A stretch of DNA of 64,000 nucleotides from Hypoxylon rubiginosum (taxonomy: Eukaryota > Ascomycota > Sordariomycetes > Xylariales > Hypoxylaceae). The DNA is taken from positions 868,001-932,000 of the forward strand of contig CADCXA010000006.1 in the NCBI GenBank assembly GCA_902806565.1, written 5' to 3'. The position numbers and the translations under genes are program-made. This document shows, piece by piece, positions 1 through 10,797 of this stretch. The notes under the pieces are model-generated. The model was not told the origin of the DNA and did not search any database. It saw nothing but the letters and a program-made list of their open reading frames with translations. How positions within the stretch are numbered: position 1 is the first letter of the stretch; each line of letters begins with the position of its first letter.

Positions 1-1
1 C

Positions 2-724
2 GCCGCGCTTGAGGCGCAGGTCGGCAAGCTGCTGGCGCCGCTGCGCGACCTGACAGTCGACTACACGGCAACCGATGGTCACGGCCGCGAGCGCACGGCA
101 GCCGTAGAGATCCGCGACGCCGCCGCCGCCTTCGAGCAGAAGCTTGAGGGCGCTACCGTCGAACTCGACGGCCTCTGGGCGTCCTAGGCGGAGGCCCAGG
201 CCGAGATCGAGGAGCTCGGTCGCGAGATGCTGTTGCCGTCCCGGAACGGATCTGATAGGCGCGACCGTACCGTCTCCGACGAGGCGCGTCTCGACGGAGG
301 AGACAAGGCGACTAGAGGGATCGCCCCCGCAGCCTCGGCCTCGCACGATGATGCGGTCGTGGGGTTCGGCACGGCTCTGGACGAAGGCAGCAAGGAGGTG
401 GTGGACGAGATGAGGATGTACGAGGAGGTAAGTCCCCCCAGCACCGCCGGCTCCGGGTCCCGCAGGTAATAGATGGGGTACAGGTGCTGATTCAGCTCTA
501 GGAATTTCTTCAGAAGATCCAGAAGGACGCCGGGAAGATTCTGGACTCGTTCCTGAACCGCTGAGGATATGCTCGTGGGAGCCGCTCGGGAGAACCGGTG
601 GGAGGGGGACCTTCGCGAGAGGCAGGCGTTGATGCTGCGTGTCAGAGCCCGCTTCAGCGCTCGCACGGCACGTCTTGGGGTGAAGGACTGCATTGTGATA
701 GACGGAACCGGCGGCGAGCTCTGA
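2..724 (+). pseudogene. GC-rich coding relic, 5' end outside window
   Basis: An open frame enters from the left edge and reads as an acidic, alanine-rich, coiled-coil-like protein until a TAG at 185-187. The same frame then stays open from 188 to 427 with the same character (for example AEAQAEIEELGREM), so the stop looks like a nonsense change; CAG to TAG is a C-to-T change in a CpA context. A GTAAG donor lies at 428. Joining to an acceptor ending at 565 keeps the frame open to a TGA at 722-724 (reading DMLVGAARENRWEGD and onward). An acceptor ending at 501 instead gives a helix-like stretch that stops at 562-564. Base composition is much richer in GC than the flanking DNA. I do not recognise the family. 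It could still be a live short gene starting at ATG 227, so the pseudogene call is an inference. Confidence 0.45.
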
Positions 725-1729
725 CCTGTCTCTTCGACTTAGCTGAGGGTACGAGTATAATGGGGTGAACTTATACAAGAGTCTTGGTGGCGGTAATCAC
801 ATGTATGGGATATCGATTGGAATGCAAGCAGCTATATAGCTACTAAAAATACCCATCTCCGGCTACATTAGGTAGGAGGTAGCTATACTTGCCTACCCCC
901 AACCAATTTCAAAGGAACCCAATTGCCCAATTGCTTCATTGTTAGTTCTCGAATGGCAGTATGCATTTGCTTAAACCTGTTATTAACGTTGCTTTTTCAC
1001 CCAAAAAAAAGGCTCCCTCGTCTGTGTAATATCTGCCTAGCTATGCTCACGACCTGATTCGCCGTCTATCCTCGTGCTGTGCCCGAAAGGAAGTTCAGGA
1101 TCAGGATTCCAGGGGAGGTGGCTGAGTTCACCTTGGCCCTCTATGCAATGCCGCTCATGTAACCCTCTAGATATTAAGCCCCAGCGGTTTCCTGTGTATA
1201 CCCGCCATACGAAGAAGGACGCGCCAGTCGGGTAGTTTTCGAGAATGCATCTGGAATGCTCGTGAAGTCATGTTTATCAGGTTCGTGATATGATTCCGAT
1301 GGCGTGAGGGGGACCCATGGTATATACGCCCCCGTATTAGAAAATGAAAGAAGATGAGAAATGTCCCGCCGTGCACCCCTTTCTATAAAGCCTTTTTCGG
1401 AGGTAACTGAGCATGCATATCGTGTCGTCGTGGATCGAATTAGAACGCCGCATTGGATGTTGGTGAGATTAAGTAAGAAGCTGAAATTTCGAGATCGACG
1501 TGCTCCTCAGAAAATCCCCCACCTCAGCTGCTCCGCATAAGATTATCGTGGCCGGCGTAAGCACGATCCTTGAAACATTGCACAAGTACAACCAGCTGAA
1601 TATAAATCGTTCCGTGGGCCAACATCGAGGGAACCGCCAAGTCGCCAACCTTGTTTAAAAAAGCTGCAAAGATTAAAGAACCCGATATCCGGCCACGATT
1701 GCGTATCGCGTATCGGGAATTCGGGAGAT
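725..1729. other. Intergenic, no supported gene
   Basis: Moderately AT-rich DNA between the relic and the 3' end of the aminotransferase. Short open frames on the minus strand (1167-1376, 1524-1760) have no recognisable content and no plausible splice partners. The 12-base palindrome AGCTATATAGCT lies at 830-841. Confidence 0.5.
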
Positions 1730-3094
1730 CTATTGCTCCTCTTGCACAACGACGCCCCAAGGGTGGTCTACGTTTCCGTACATGATATCACGTAGCCAGC
1801 CCTTCAGCTTCAGCGTGTACAAGCCGCCGTCGCCTGTCTTGCCCATTGGGATCTGGACGTCTTGCTCACGATGGTGGACAAGTGAAACGGGGGTGATGAA
1901 GAACTGACAAGACGATATTAGTTTTTTGCACTTACTTATAAAAAAGCACGGTCGAAGAGAAAAACTTACCGCTGTGCCGGCCGCAAACGATTCTAGGAGT
2001 CTACCCTCAGAGTTGGCCTCCATCACCTCTTGGATGGTGTATTTCCTCTCCACTATCTCAACCTCGTCGCTTAGTTTCTCACGGGCGAGCTGCAAGATGC
2101 TGCGTCTAGTGACGCCGTCCAGGATCAACCTGTCATCCAACGGTGCCGTTATAAGCTGAGTCTTTCCTTCCTTGGTCTTCCACACGACGAAGAAATTACT
2201 CGCACCAGCTTCCGTGCAGTAGCCTTCCTTACCGTACAGCCACAGAATCTGGCCGAATCCCCTCGCGCGGGCCTCTTGCGTGGCCAGGAGAGACGGGCCG
2301 TAGTTGGCGCCGACCTTGGCGTACCCGAAGCCGCCAACCCAGGCGCGTACCATATCGTTCGGCGAAGTGTGAAGCTTCAAACCGTCGGCTGGCGAGTCCA
2401 TCACGGGCATGTAGCTGGCAATTATGTAGAGGAGAGCCTCCGAGGGCGCCTGCACGCCGAGCTGCGACTGCGTTCCGATGAGCGTCGGGCGTAGGTAGAT
2501 GAAGCTACCGGGACGTTCGCGGGACAGCCACTTGGGGCCGTCCACCGCCATCAGTGCCAAGAGCAGCTTTTCTACCTCGGCCGGAGCGAAACTCGGCAGG
2601 CTGATGCGCATGGAAGACATGAGAAAACGCTTGGCATTGCAGTCGGGTCGGAACAGACGCAGCTTGCCGTCGAAGCCGCGGTACGCCTTCAGACCTTCGA
2701 AACATTCCGTTGCGTAATGCAAGACCGAGGCTGTGGGCATGAGGCTCAGGGGACCGTAAGGTCTCAGTTCCGGCGTTGCCCAGCCAGACTTGGCAGACCA
2801 CTTTACGGTGATCATGTGATCAGTGCATACCGTCGCGTCATCGATGGTGTGAACGCCCGGAGGAGGGACGTCACGGGGTTCCTTGGTGAAGGTGTAGTTG
2901 ATCTTGGTGGCGTCAAGCTCGCGAACGTTTGGCTGGGAAACATGGTTCCCTTGTCCATTCGACGAGGCGCCGTGGCCATTGGCACTTCCATTGGATTGGG
3001 CATTCTCGGCCAACCTGTGGTCAATGGCAGAAGAAGTCAGGTCAAGATCCTGTTCGCCATCGTGAACAGTCGACGGAATCGCAGAGGGAGCCAT
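1730..3094 (-). CDS. Branched-chain amino-acid aminotransferase (PLP fold type IV)
   Basis: Transfers amino groups between leucine, isoleucine or valine and 2-oxoglutarate using pyridoxal phosphate. Exons are 3094-1970 and 1903-1730, giving 432 residues. The 66-base intron (1904-1969) has a GGTAAG donor junction and a TGTCAG acceptor. The class IV signature is clear: the Schiff-base lysine lies in AKVGANYGPSLLA (K260), followed by GYCTEAGASNFF and the LDGVTRRSILQLAR segment; splicing gives AAGTAFFITPVSLVH, the expected C-terminal motif. The first 60 or so residues are Ser/Asn/Gly-rich and acidic, not an arginine-rich mitochondrial presequence, so a cytosolic location is likely. Fungi keep several paralogues, some in secondary-metabolite clusters; nothing nearby shows such a role. 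The intron is a multiple of three and has no stop, so an unspliced read is also open. Confidence 0.93.
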   Translation of the reverse strand: MAPSAIPSTVHDGEQDLDLTSSAIDHRLAENAQSNGSANGHGASSNGQGNHVSQPNVRELDATKINYTFTKEPRDVPPPGVHTIDDATVCTDHMITVKWSAKSGWATPELRPYGPLSLMPTASVLHYATECFEGLKAYRGFDGKLRLFRPDCNAKRFLMSSMRISLPSFAPAEVEKLLLALMAVDGPKWLSRERPGSFIYLRPTLIGTQSQLGVQAPSEALLYIIASYMPVMDSPADGLKLHTSPNDMVRAWVGGFGYAKVGANYGPSLLATQEARARGFGQILWLYGKEGYCTEAGASNFFVVWKTKEGKTQLITAPLDDRLILDGVTRRSILQLAREKLSDEVEIVERKYTIQEVMEANSEGRLLESFAAGTAVSFSLRPCFFISKCKKLISSCQFFITPVSLVHHREQDVQIPMGKTGDGGLYTLKLKGWLRDIMYGNVDHPWGVVVQEEQ

Positions 3095-4861
3095 GATTGG
3101 TAAGTGTCAAAGAGTCTAGTATTAGTCAAGTCGATTGGTTATGAGATGTTAAGAGGCTAATTCCTTCAGGAGGTAGTAGTCAAGTGATGCCAATTCGAGA
3201 TGATGAATAACAGGGAAGAGACAGACAGCAGGCAGGAAGGGCGTCACAGGAAATATAAATATGGAAATTTAAAAAGGTAGCTCAAAACTGAGTTCGCCCC
3301 TAAGAAAAGGGTTATGACTCAACCAATTAGACGCTACTAAGAAGCACTGGCTTTCTTTTTTTAAAGGTTATAGGAGGAACCTGCGTACTCGTGCGTGTAC
3401 TTACTGCATTATGTTCGTCCGCATTGGAAGCCGATTCATTGACAAGCTGCATTTGACATAGGGCGTGACCCCTGCTATAACGCCCTTTGGTTCTCGGCTC
3501 TCCTTGTGTCCCTGTCTCCTGTCTCCTCACAAGGCTAGCCAACTGGAGTTCTAAACCCCTTAGGCATCTAATGGTAACAAAGGCGATGTGCAGAATCTGC
3601 ACTTGGCTCCATCGAACCAATTATCCGAGCCACTTACGTTACCGCTACCGCTACCGAACGGTTTCCACATACTTGGGACGACTTATGGACGCTCCGTACA
3701 TACGTAGCCAAAGTAGCGTGCGTAGCCGTACACAGCAACATAAGCTCAACTGATACGATGGCCGCTTTCTATTGCAGCTCTCCATATACCGTACCGTCAG
3801 GTGGGCAACGCTTCTGGGTGATGCTACGTGGCACACACCTAGTTTCATTCATTCTAGAAGCTGGATCCGATAGACTATCTCTTGGGCTCTTGGGGTGTGG
3901 GACGTGTTTGCAAGCTTTCTTTTTGGGGGGAGTTTTTCTTCGGTTGCACACGGAGGCTGAAAATCATGTGCGTAGTGGAGCAAAACCCGACGCCGCTGAT
4001 TCGATGGGCTAGAGACAAGTTACAACTTCGTTCCACGGCCAAGCGTAGCATTGCCGATGTCGAAGTGACCAACTGACGGCGAATAAAGCTCGAGATGGAT
4101 AGATCGGCTATCCGCTGTTCGGACCATGTACTGGTTCGTCAATTCGACATGATAAGGTCTGAGAGAGTCATAGTTGTCATAGGCAAGGATGAAAAGACTG
4201 ATCCGAGATCGCAATGACTTTTTATACTGATATTACCCACTAAACATGGTCCCGGACATGCGTGTCGACTCTGTATTCTCAAGGCCGGAGCAGGATATTA
4301 AAATAATAAAAAGGGGCAAGGTCGGGGCAAGGGCCGCGGCTAGATCCAGTGTGGAATTGAACCGCCTTTTCGGCCTACGGAAAAGGCGTATTCAAGGCCG
4401 CGAATTGCCGTCCATTGCCTCAGCTGGCCGACCTGCCGCAGTAAGAACTTGGCGCGTTTTACCAAACGTTCATAAATTGCTATCTTATCGCTGCATGTAG
4501 TGTGGCACTAGCGCCATCGGGTCGGTACTTGGTTACTATACGTGCTGTACGTGCTCCATCCCGTGGGGTTCTAGCGGTTCTAGCTTTCATTTTCACCCTT
4601 ACGACACACAGCTGCCAGCCATTCACCATCTTGCCAGCCATTCATCATCACAACACCCGTCCAATATCCAATATCCATCTCTGATATACCCCCTCTGCCC
4701 CTACGATACCCCTAGGTATGTATGCGCACTATATTAATGACCACCTTGAGGGCCACCTTAACCAATGAATGAACTCATAAATATCACTCCAAGCAACCAA
4801 GTTCCTATCTCGATGATTTGCGTGTGATCGAGTGATCGAGTCTCGTTTCCAAGGTTGCTAA
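3095..4861. other. Intergenic, promoter side of aminotransferase and 3' side of P450
   Basis: About 1.8 kb with scattered overlapping short open frames on both strands (3327-4684). None shows a known domain, a codon bias like neighbouring genes, or a convincing splice structure. I see no RNA gene. Confidence 0.5.
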
Positions 4862-6760
4862 TCAGGTCTTCGCCGGAGTCTCGACCGGCTCATAGTCCAT
4901 CCATATTAAACCCTCCGGTACTGTTTCCCACTGCATATCATTATCAAGCAGCTTCGTCATCTTGCTCCATTCTTCCCGGACCTGATTCGCTTTCCGCTCG
5001 CTCCTAGGCTTGATGCTGGCCTGGAATGGCTTAGGCTGGACAAGCAAGCCGGATTCCGGAATCAGCTCTTTCATATCGGGCACTATCTCTTTTCCGGTTC
5101 CCTCGTCCACAGCTCTTTCGAAGTCGAAAGCCCAGAGCATTCGCGAGATGGCTAGGAAGAGGGATCGGTCTGCGATATGCATACCTTGACAGAGGCGACG
5201 TCCCGCACCGAATAGGAAATGGTCACGCTTAGACGCGTCCGAGTTCATCGCCGCCTCCGCCGAGGTTTGGGAATCGTGAGCCCAGCGGCTTGGATCGAAC
5301 CGTCTGGGATCAGTATGCCGCTTTGGATCGTTATGAATCGCCCTACATGTCAACAGGGGTAAGTACCTAGGTAAGCTATTATATTGAACCACGCTGCCAA
5401 CTCACCAAACGTTCCACATTACACCAGCCCCCTTCGGAATCTTGTAGCCCATGTATTCGTCGTCACGAATCACCGCGTGCGGTACACCAAGGATAGCAGT
5501 CGGCATCCACCTCATGCTCTCCTTCATACATCCACGGATGTAGGGAAGATCGCGGAGGTCGTTCAGATCCGGGAGGCGGTCTCCACACACTCGGTCGAGT
5601 TCGGCTTGGGCTGCCTTGGACACCTCTGGGAACAGGAGCATCGCCTGCACGAAACCCACTAGTGTGGCCGACGTCGTGTCCGATCCGGCTTCTAGGAGCG
5701 ACCCGCTCACGTATCCAGCGATGCCGTCGGAGAAGCCCAGCTCGGCTTGGGCCCGGACGAGGTCAACGCAAAAGCAGGGCTGCGCTCTATAGTTAGCCTC
5801 CGTACCCTGTCTGTCGAGTCTGGCATGAATTGCGCTCTTACCTTTGCTTTACCCTCCTGGAGCCTCTTCTTCGTTTCTAAATAGTGGCCCACGTATAGGT
5901 CATATTCTTTTTGGTGTAGCTCCTTCGAATGCTTTCTCATAGGTACGAGAGCATCTGGGAGGTATCGCAATATGGGAAAGACGTTGAGCAGTGCCGCCAA
6001 TTGCGAGCCGGTGACTTCGCTAAATTTCTCGAATCCCTGGGCTTTTGTAAGCGATGAAACTTCCAGGTGGCAACGACTCAGTCACCGAACATACATGAAA
6101 TAGCTGTTTGAGTCTTGGGTCGTCGATGCTGAGGGTGCGGAACCCAAATAGCATTTGCGTTGTCAGGGAATTTGAGTATCTCCGGATGTGGTCGATGAAG
6201 AAGGCAGGTTGCTCGAGGATCGCGAGAAGCATGGCCTTGTTCTCCAGATCCTGATATGGAACGTACGCTCGGGCCGCTTTGATGTTGAGGCTATTATGTA
6301 CGACTTTACGGATCATACGCCATGTCTCGCCATACTCCTATATTCCAGGTTAAGCTCTATAATCGTACCAATTGGGTAGCAAGACGCGTGAGTCGGTGGC
6401 ATAACGTACCATTAGTAGCATTCGAAATCCTCCGCTGACGATGTTTCCTAGGTAGTTTTCTGGTCTCGAGGAGTAAATGTTACTTCGCTTGTCCAGCAGG
6501 TCTTTGATCGCCTGGTCAGACGAGAGGACGACCATGACCTGAGTGCCTAGAATTAATGAGTATATCGGGCCATATTCCTCTGCCCATTTCTGAAACTGGA
6601 GGTGCCCTTGTTTCTTTGGAATCTGATGGAGGTTTCCGAGTAAAGGCAACGTTGGCGGGCCGGGAGGATATCCCTTTGGCCTCTGACCAACTCTACTCAA
6701 TCGGTAGAAGAGTAGGAACACTGTCGCTACTAGACCAACAGTAATCGCCGAGATGGCCAT
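4862..6760 (-). CDS. Cytochrome P450 monooxygenase, microsomal type
   Basis: Heme-thiolate monooxygenase anchored in the ER. Five exons: 6760-6410, 6337-6095, 6036-5842, 5779-5406 and 5342-4862, with introns of 72, 58, 62 and 63 bases; the protein is 547 residues, normal for the family. An N-terminal membrane helix (about 3-20) is followed by the proline hinge YPPGPPTLPLLGN. The I-helix motif AGSDTT is at 294-299, ExxR at E350-R353, the PERF-like RRFDPSRW near 401-408, and the heme loop FLFGAGRRLCQG has the cysteine ligand at C439. Layout and wording resemble the group of fungal P450s annotated as O-methylsterigmatocystin oxidoreductase-like, but the substrate cannot be read from sequence. 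It shares a 1.8 kb upstream region with a divergent flavin oxidoreductase. No synthase gene is nearby, so a role in a metabolite cluster is unsupported. Confidence 0.93.
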
Positions 6761-8542
6761 GATGTTACACTCTTTCTGTACGAGAATTATTGCTTCAAGC
6801 TTGAAAGATTAGGTACCTTAGGTAGGTAAGTATGTTAAGCATCAGCTCTCCAAGACATCTTTCAGCTGCTTCGAGGTTTTATGAAAGCTATCTAGTCAGT
6901 GGCCATTATCACGAGCTCTCGATCTCTCGAGTATTACACACGGCCACAAGCGGGGATTTTATCCCGGTTTCTTAGGTCGTATCGGTGAATATCTGGGTTG
7001 TTAATTGGCCCAGCAATGAATCTATCTATGCATACATCCTAGAGCAAGGGAATTTCTTGCGAAAGCCGCTGTGCATAGGATTGTATGTGATTCTATGTGT
7101 CAGCCAAGTCTGCAGCATTCCTCACCCCTCCTCCTATTCACTGACCAATTCGCCAACCTATCGGCATTTATATATGAAAGTGTGACCATTGGGTCCTGCA
7201 GAGCAGATCCTGGGTATTGGGAGCATATGTGCATTTCTGATTACCAATATGTGGCCGCTTCATTGGTCCCCGCCTTGTTGATATATCGGAATCTTGCTCT
7301 AGACTCGTCACGTTTCCGAGCTGACGAGAGATAACCCCATGTTTGCAGTATCATGCAAGCAGCTACAGGGTCTTACGTAACCAGGTATATATCAGTTCGA
7401 TGATGTTACAGCTGGGCATCGTAAGGAGAGCCCAATCACATTCACTTGCCGCTCCGTAAAGAGAAGCCATCTCTGGAGATAAGCTGGCCTCATCCAGCAC
7501 CACACATACTTACATGAATAACTGAGGTCATTTCGTTATCTCGTGTAACCCTGTGCGAAACTAGCTGCTGTTCATCAAGCCCAATCTTGCCTACTAGCCT
7601 TCGTGGCATGATGGATCGGATCTAGAAATACAGACTCCCAGCTTGGAGCAATTCCATCTTCATCATCTTACAACCATGCTTGAAAGCTTTGCTGCCTTCA
7701 TCTTAGAAATAGATAGAATCGTATAGTATAAGCGACATGACAATAGAAACCATACATCTCAAGTCCCGGCTAAAGCTTTTTATCATTTATCGCTCGGGAT
7801 CTCTGTTTCTGTGGACATACAATTTTTAAAAAGCGTCTGAAATTTAACGAATTCTATTATGTTACATGAGAACACGATATCTGTTATAGCTCGTTTGTGG
7901 ATTCGAAATATGACATAAGGTACGTAGGTGGCTGATAGGCATGGTGGCTGTCGTTGCAAATATATACCTCCCTGTTCGTGCTACCCACCCTTCTACTAGC
8001 AATGATAAACTCGAACAATCACACTATTTAAGCAGATGGAACGGAGGTTTAGGTTGATGAGTTGATCCTGGACTCGAGGTTGTTGAGGCTATATAGATAT
8101 ACACCGGTGACTCCCGCAGAAACAGAGCCGCAACCCCAGATGCCAGATTGCCGAAAAGGGGGGGCCGGCACACTGCCAGGCTGTATTCAGGCAGTTCTGG
8201 GTTGACGGCAACGGAGCAACCCTAGCCCCACGTGGGAACACTGTAACCCTCGCAACTTGTACGTGTTCAGTTAGAAGACAAGAGTTGTTCGTAGCGAAAC
8301 AGAAAAAAAAGAAAATCCGTATTCAATGCTAGATAAATTTAAACAGTAACACAAAACGATGCGAGTCCGGAGCGCGTCTAAGATCCTTTCCTGCTAGTCA
8401 CTATCTAACCGACTAACGCCGGCATTTGCAGATTATAGAACAAAGGGATTTTGTGTCCCTGCCGTAGCTACTCTTCTGTCAAGGAACCCCTCCTCAATCA
8501 GCAGTCAAGGTCAAGTCCACCGAGGCGACTACCAACGGAGCG
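6761..8542. promoter_or_regulatory. Divergent intergenic region between P450 and flavin oxidoreductase
   Basis: About 1.8 kb, AT-leaning, with no supported gene. It must hold the promoters of both flanking genes because they are transcribed away from each other. No conserved binding site is clear enough to call. A frame in phase with the oxidoreductase is closed by a TAG in the 8463-8470 area and has no ATG before 8543, which fixes that gene's start. Confidence 0.45.
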
Positions 8543-9993
8543 ATGCCGCCCACCCGCTACGAGGGCCGAGACGTCGACCCGGCGCCCCTGGGGGAGCCCC
8601 TGTCGTTCCCCTTCTCGACCCGGGTGGCCCCGAACCGGTTCATGAAGGTGGCCATGACGGAGCGCCTGGCGACCTGGGACCCCGACGACATGGCGGCGAG
8701 CGGGGTCCCGACGGAGCAGCTGCTGAACCTGTACGGGCACTGGGCGGACGGCGGCTGGGGCGTCATCGCGACGGGCAACATCATCGTGGACCCGACGCAC
8801 CTCGAGGCCGCCGGCAACATGATCATCGCAAACGACAATGACGAGCCCTCGTTCTCGGGCCCGCGCTTCGACGCGTACCGGCGGCTGGCTGCCGCGGGCA
8901 AGCGGGGCGGCGCCGTGTTCCTCGGCCAGCTCAACCACCCGGGCCGCCAGACCGAGGCCGCGCTGCAGCCGGACCCGGTGTCGGCGTCGGCCGTGCAGCT
9001 GACGAAAGGGTACGGCGCGCTGTACTCGTTCGCGAGGCCGCACGCGGCGACGGCGGATGAAATAGCGGCCATCAAGGCGGCTTTTGTGCACGCGGCTGTC
9101 TATCTCGAGAAGGCGGGCTTCGACGGCATCCAGGTATTTTTCGTTCAAACCCCCCATTTATACCACCTAACGGACTATATACTAATACCATGAACCGTAA
9201 GCTGCACGCCGCGCACGGCTACCTCCTAGCGCAGTTCCTCTCGCCGACGACGAACCAGCGGGCCGACGCGTACGGCGGCAGCCTCGCGAACCGGGCGCGC
9301 CTCGTCACGGAGATCGCGGACGGGATCCGGGCCGCCACGGGCCCGGACTTCCTGCTGGCTATCAAGATCAACAGCGTCGAGTTCCAGGACGCCGGGTTCT
9401 CGGTCGCGGAGGCGGGTCGGCTGGCCGCGCTCCTCGAGGCGCACGGGTTCGACCTGCTCGAGCTCAGCGGCGGCACGTACGAGGCGCCGGCCTGGCACCA
9501 CCGGAAGGAGAGCACGCGGCGGCGCGAGGCCTTCTTCATCGAGTTCGCTGAGCTCGTCGCGCCGCACGTCGCGCGCGCGCGGTGCTACATCACGGGCGGG
9601 ATCCGGACGGTAGGCGCCATGGTGGACGCGCTGGGGAGCGGGATGGACGGGGTCGGGCTGGGGCGGCCCAGTGCGACGGAGCCGAGGCTGCCGGGGGAGA
9701 TACTGCGGGGCGGCAGGAAGGGGTGCGTCAGGCCGCTGGTGGGCGACACGGACGTGCTCGGCGGGGAGGACTCGTGGGGCCTGGGGGCCGCGATGGCCGG
9801 CGCGCATATGCTGCAGATGAGCCTGAATCAGGAGCCTATCGACCCGTCAGAGCAGGCCGCGGTGGATAGTTTCCGGAAGGGGTTCGCCGTGTGGGTGGAG
9901 GCCTTCACCAAGCGGTCGAAGAGGGACGTGTTGGACCATGTGAGGATCGAGCCGGCGATAGTGAGGCCTTACGGGGTGGTGGAATCGTCGTAG
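8543..9993 (+). CDS. NADH:flavin oxidoreductase / old yellow enzyme family
   Basis: FMN-dependent ene-reductase-type TIM-barrel enzyme. Exons are 8543-9133 and 9202-9993, separated by a 68-base intron with the branch-like sequence TACTAATA; the protein is 460 residues. Family motifs: [14 protein letters not shown] near the N-terminus (phosphate/FMN loop), GQLNHPGRQ with the active-site-side histidine, the spliced [20 protein letters not shown], then [11 protein letters not shown] and a C-terminal [10 protein letters not shown] phosphate-binding turn. The likely role is reduction of an activated C=C bond or a related flavin reaction; the true substrate is unknown. The exons are strikingly GC-rich at third codon positions compared with the conserved genes nearby, which also creates long open frames on the opposite strand. 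It is divergent from the P450, so the two could be co-regulated, but that is only a guess from position. Confidence 0.92.
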
Positions 9994-10797
9994 GCTTGAA
10001 GACAGGTGTTTTGAACGATTGCCGCATTGTTCATTCTTCACCTAGACACCTACGGCTAGGCACATGTAAAATCAGCAGTATAATCATTAAATATGAGAAT
10101 TCAGTGCTGTTCTAGCGTTTTGGTCGTTGATGGCATAATAAAGCCTCCTATCACTGTAGGTGGGAAATATGCCGAAGCCCGCCGGGTTTATGGTAGTACA
10201 GCATGAGACAGCTTAGAAATGATTTCTCTTTAGCAGTCATTAATTCGTCAGACCCAGTAGGAAAGTCTTGCCAACTGTGACTTGTTGATTTTTAGGTGAA
10301 TGTTTAAGTACACGTGGCTGGCTATCTTGCTAGCTCTTGAAGCGCACCACCTCGCATTGTAGCAAGCACATGACCTTTACTCTTACGCTCCATGTATGAT
10401 AGGAGTGTGAGTTGGTCTGACAGGTATCGATCGACGTAGGGATAGTAGGAGTTGGCAATCCAAATGTTTTCCTGATACCTTGATCTCTAAACCAAGGGTA
10501 GTTCATCTCGATGGACGCCGAGCCTCCATAACGAGATTCGCTGCCAACTTTAGGGCATATACAACTCATGAAAATGCCCCAAGCCATAGGGGGCCTTATT
10601 TGATGGACATAACATGTGCCTCTGTCAAAAGAGCTGTACGAGTTGACCGTCGACCGTCGACCACTATCTCGTTCAACCTAGTTAAATTCTAATGTGGTGA
10701 GAGGTGGAGGCCCTGTTAGGCTTTGACTTTAGAATTTCCGAGCGGTTAATTGCGATGAGTATGTACAGGCTTCCACATGGTGAGGTTTTCTACGCCA
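9994..10797. other. Intergenic, convergent 3' regions
   Basis: The region between the 3' ends of the flavin oxidoreductase (+) and the Rab GAP (-). Short open frames at 10330-10692 on both strands are not supported by codon use or motifs. Confidence 0.5.

Noticed and set aside
8498..9807. Minus-strand frames of 172-219 codons over the flavin oxidoreductase
   Set aside because: They are shadows of GC-rich coding DNA; the plus-strand reading has complete family motifs and a phase-correct intron.
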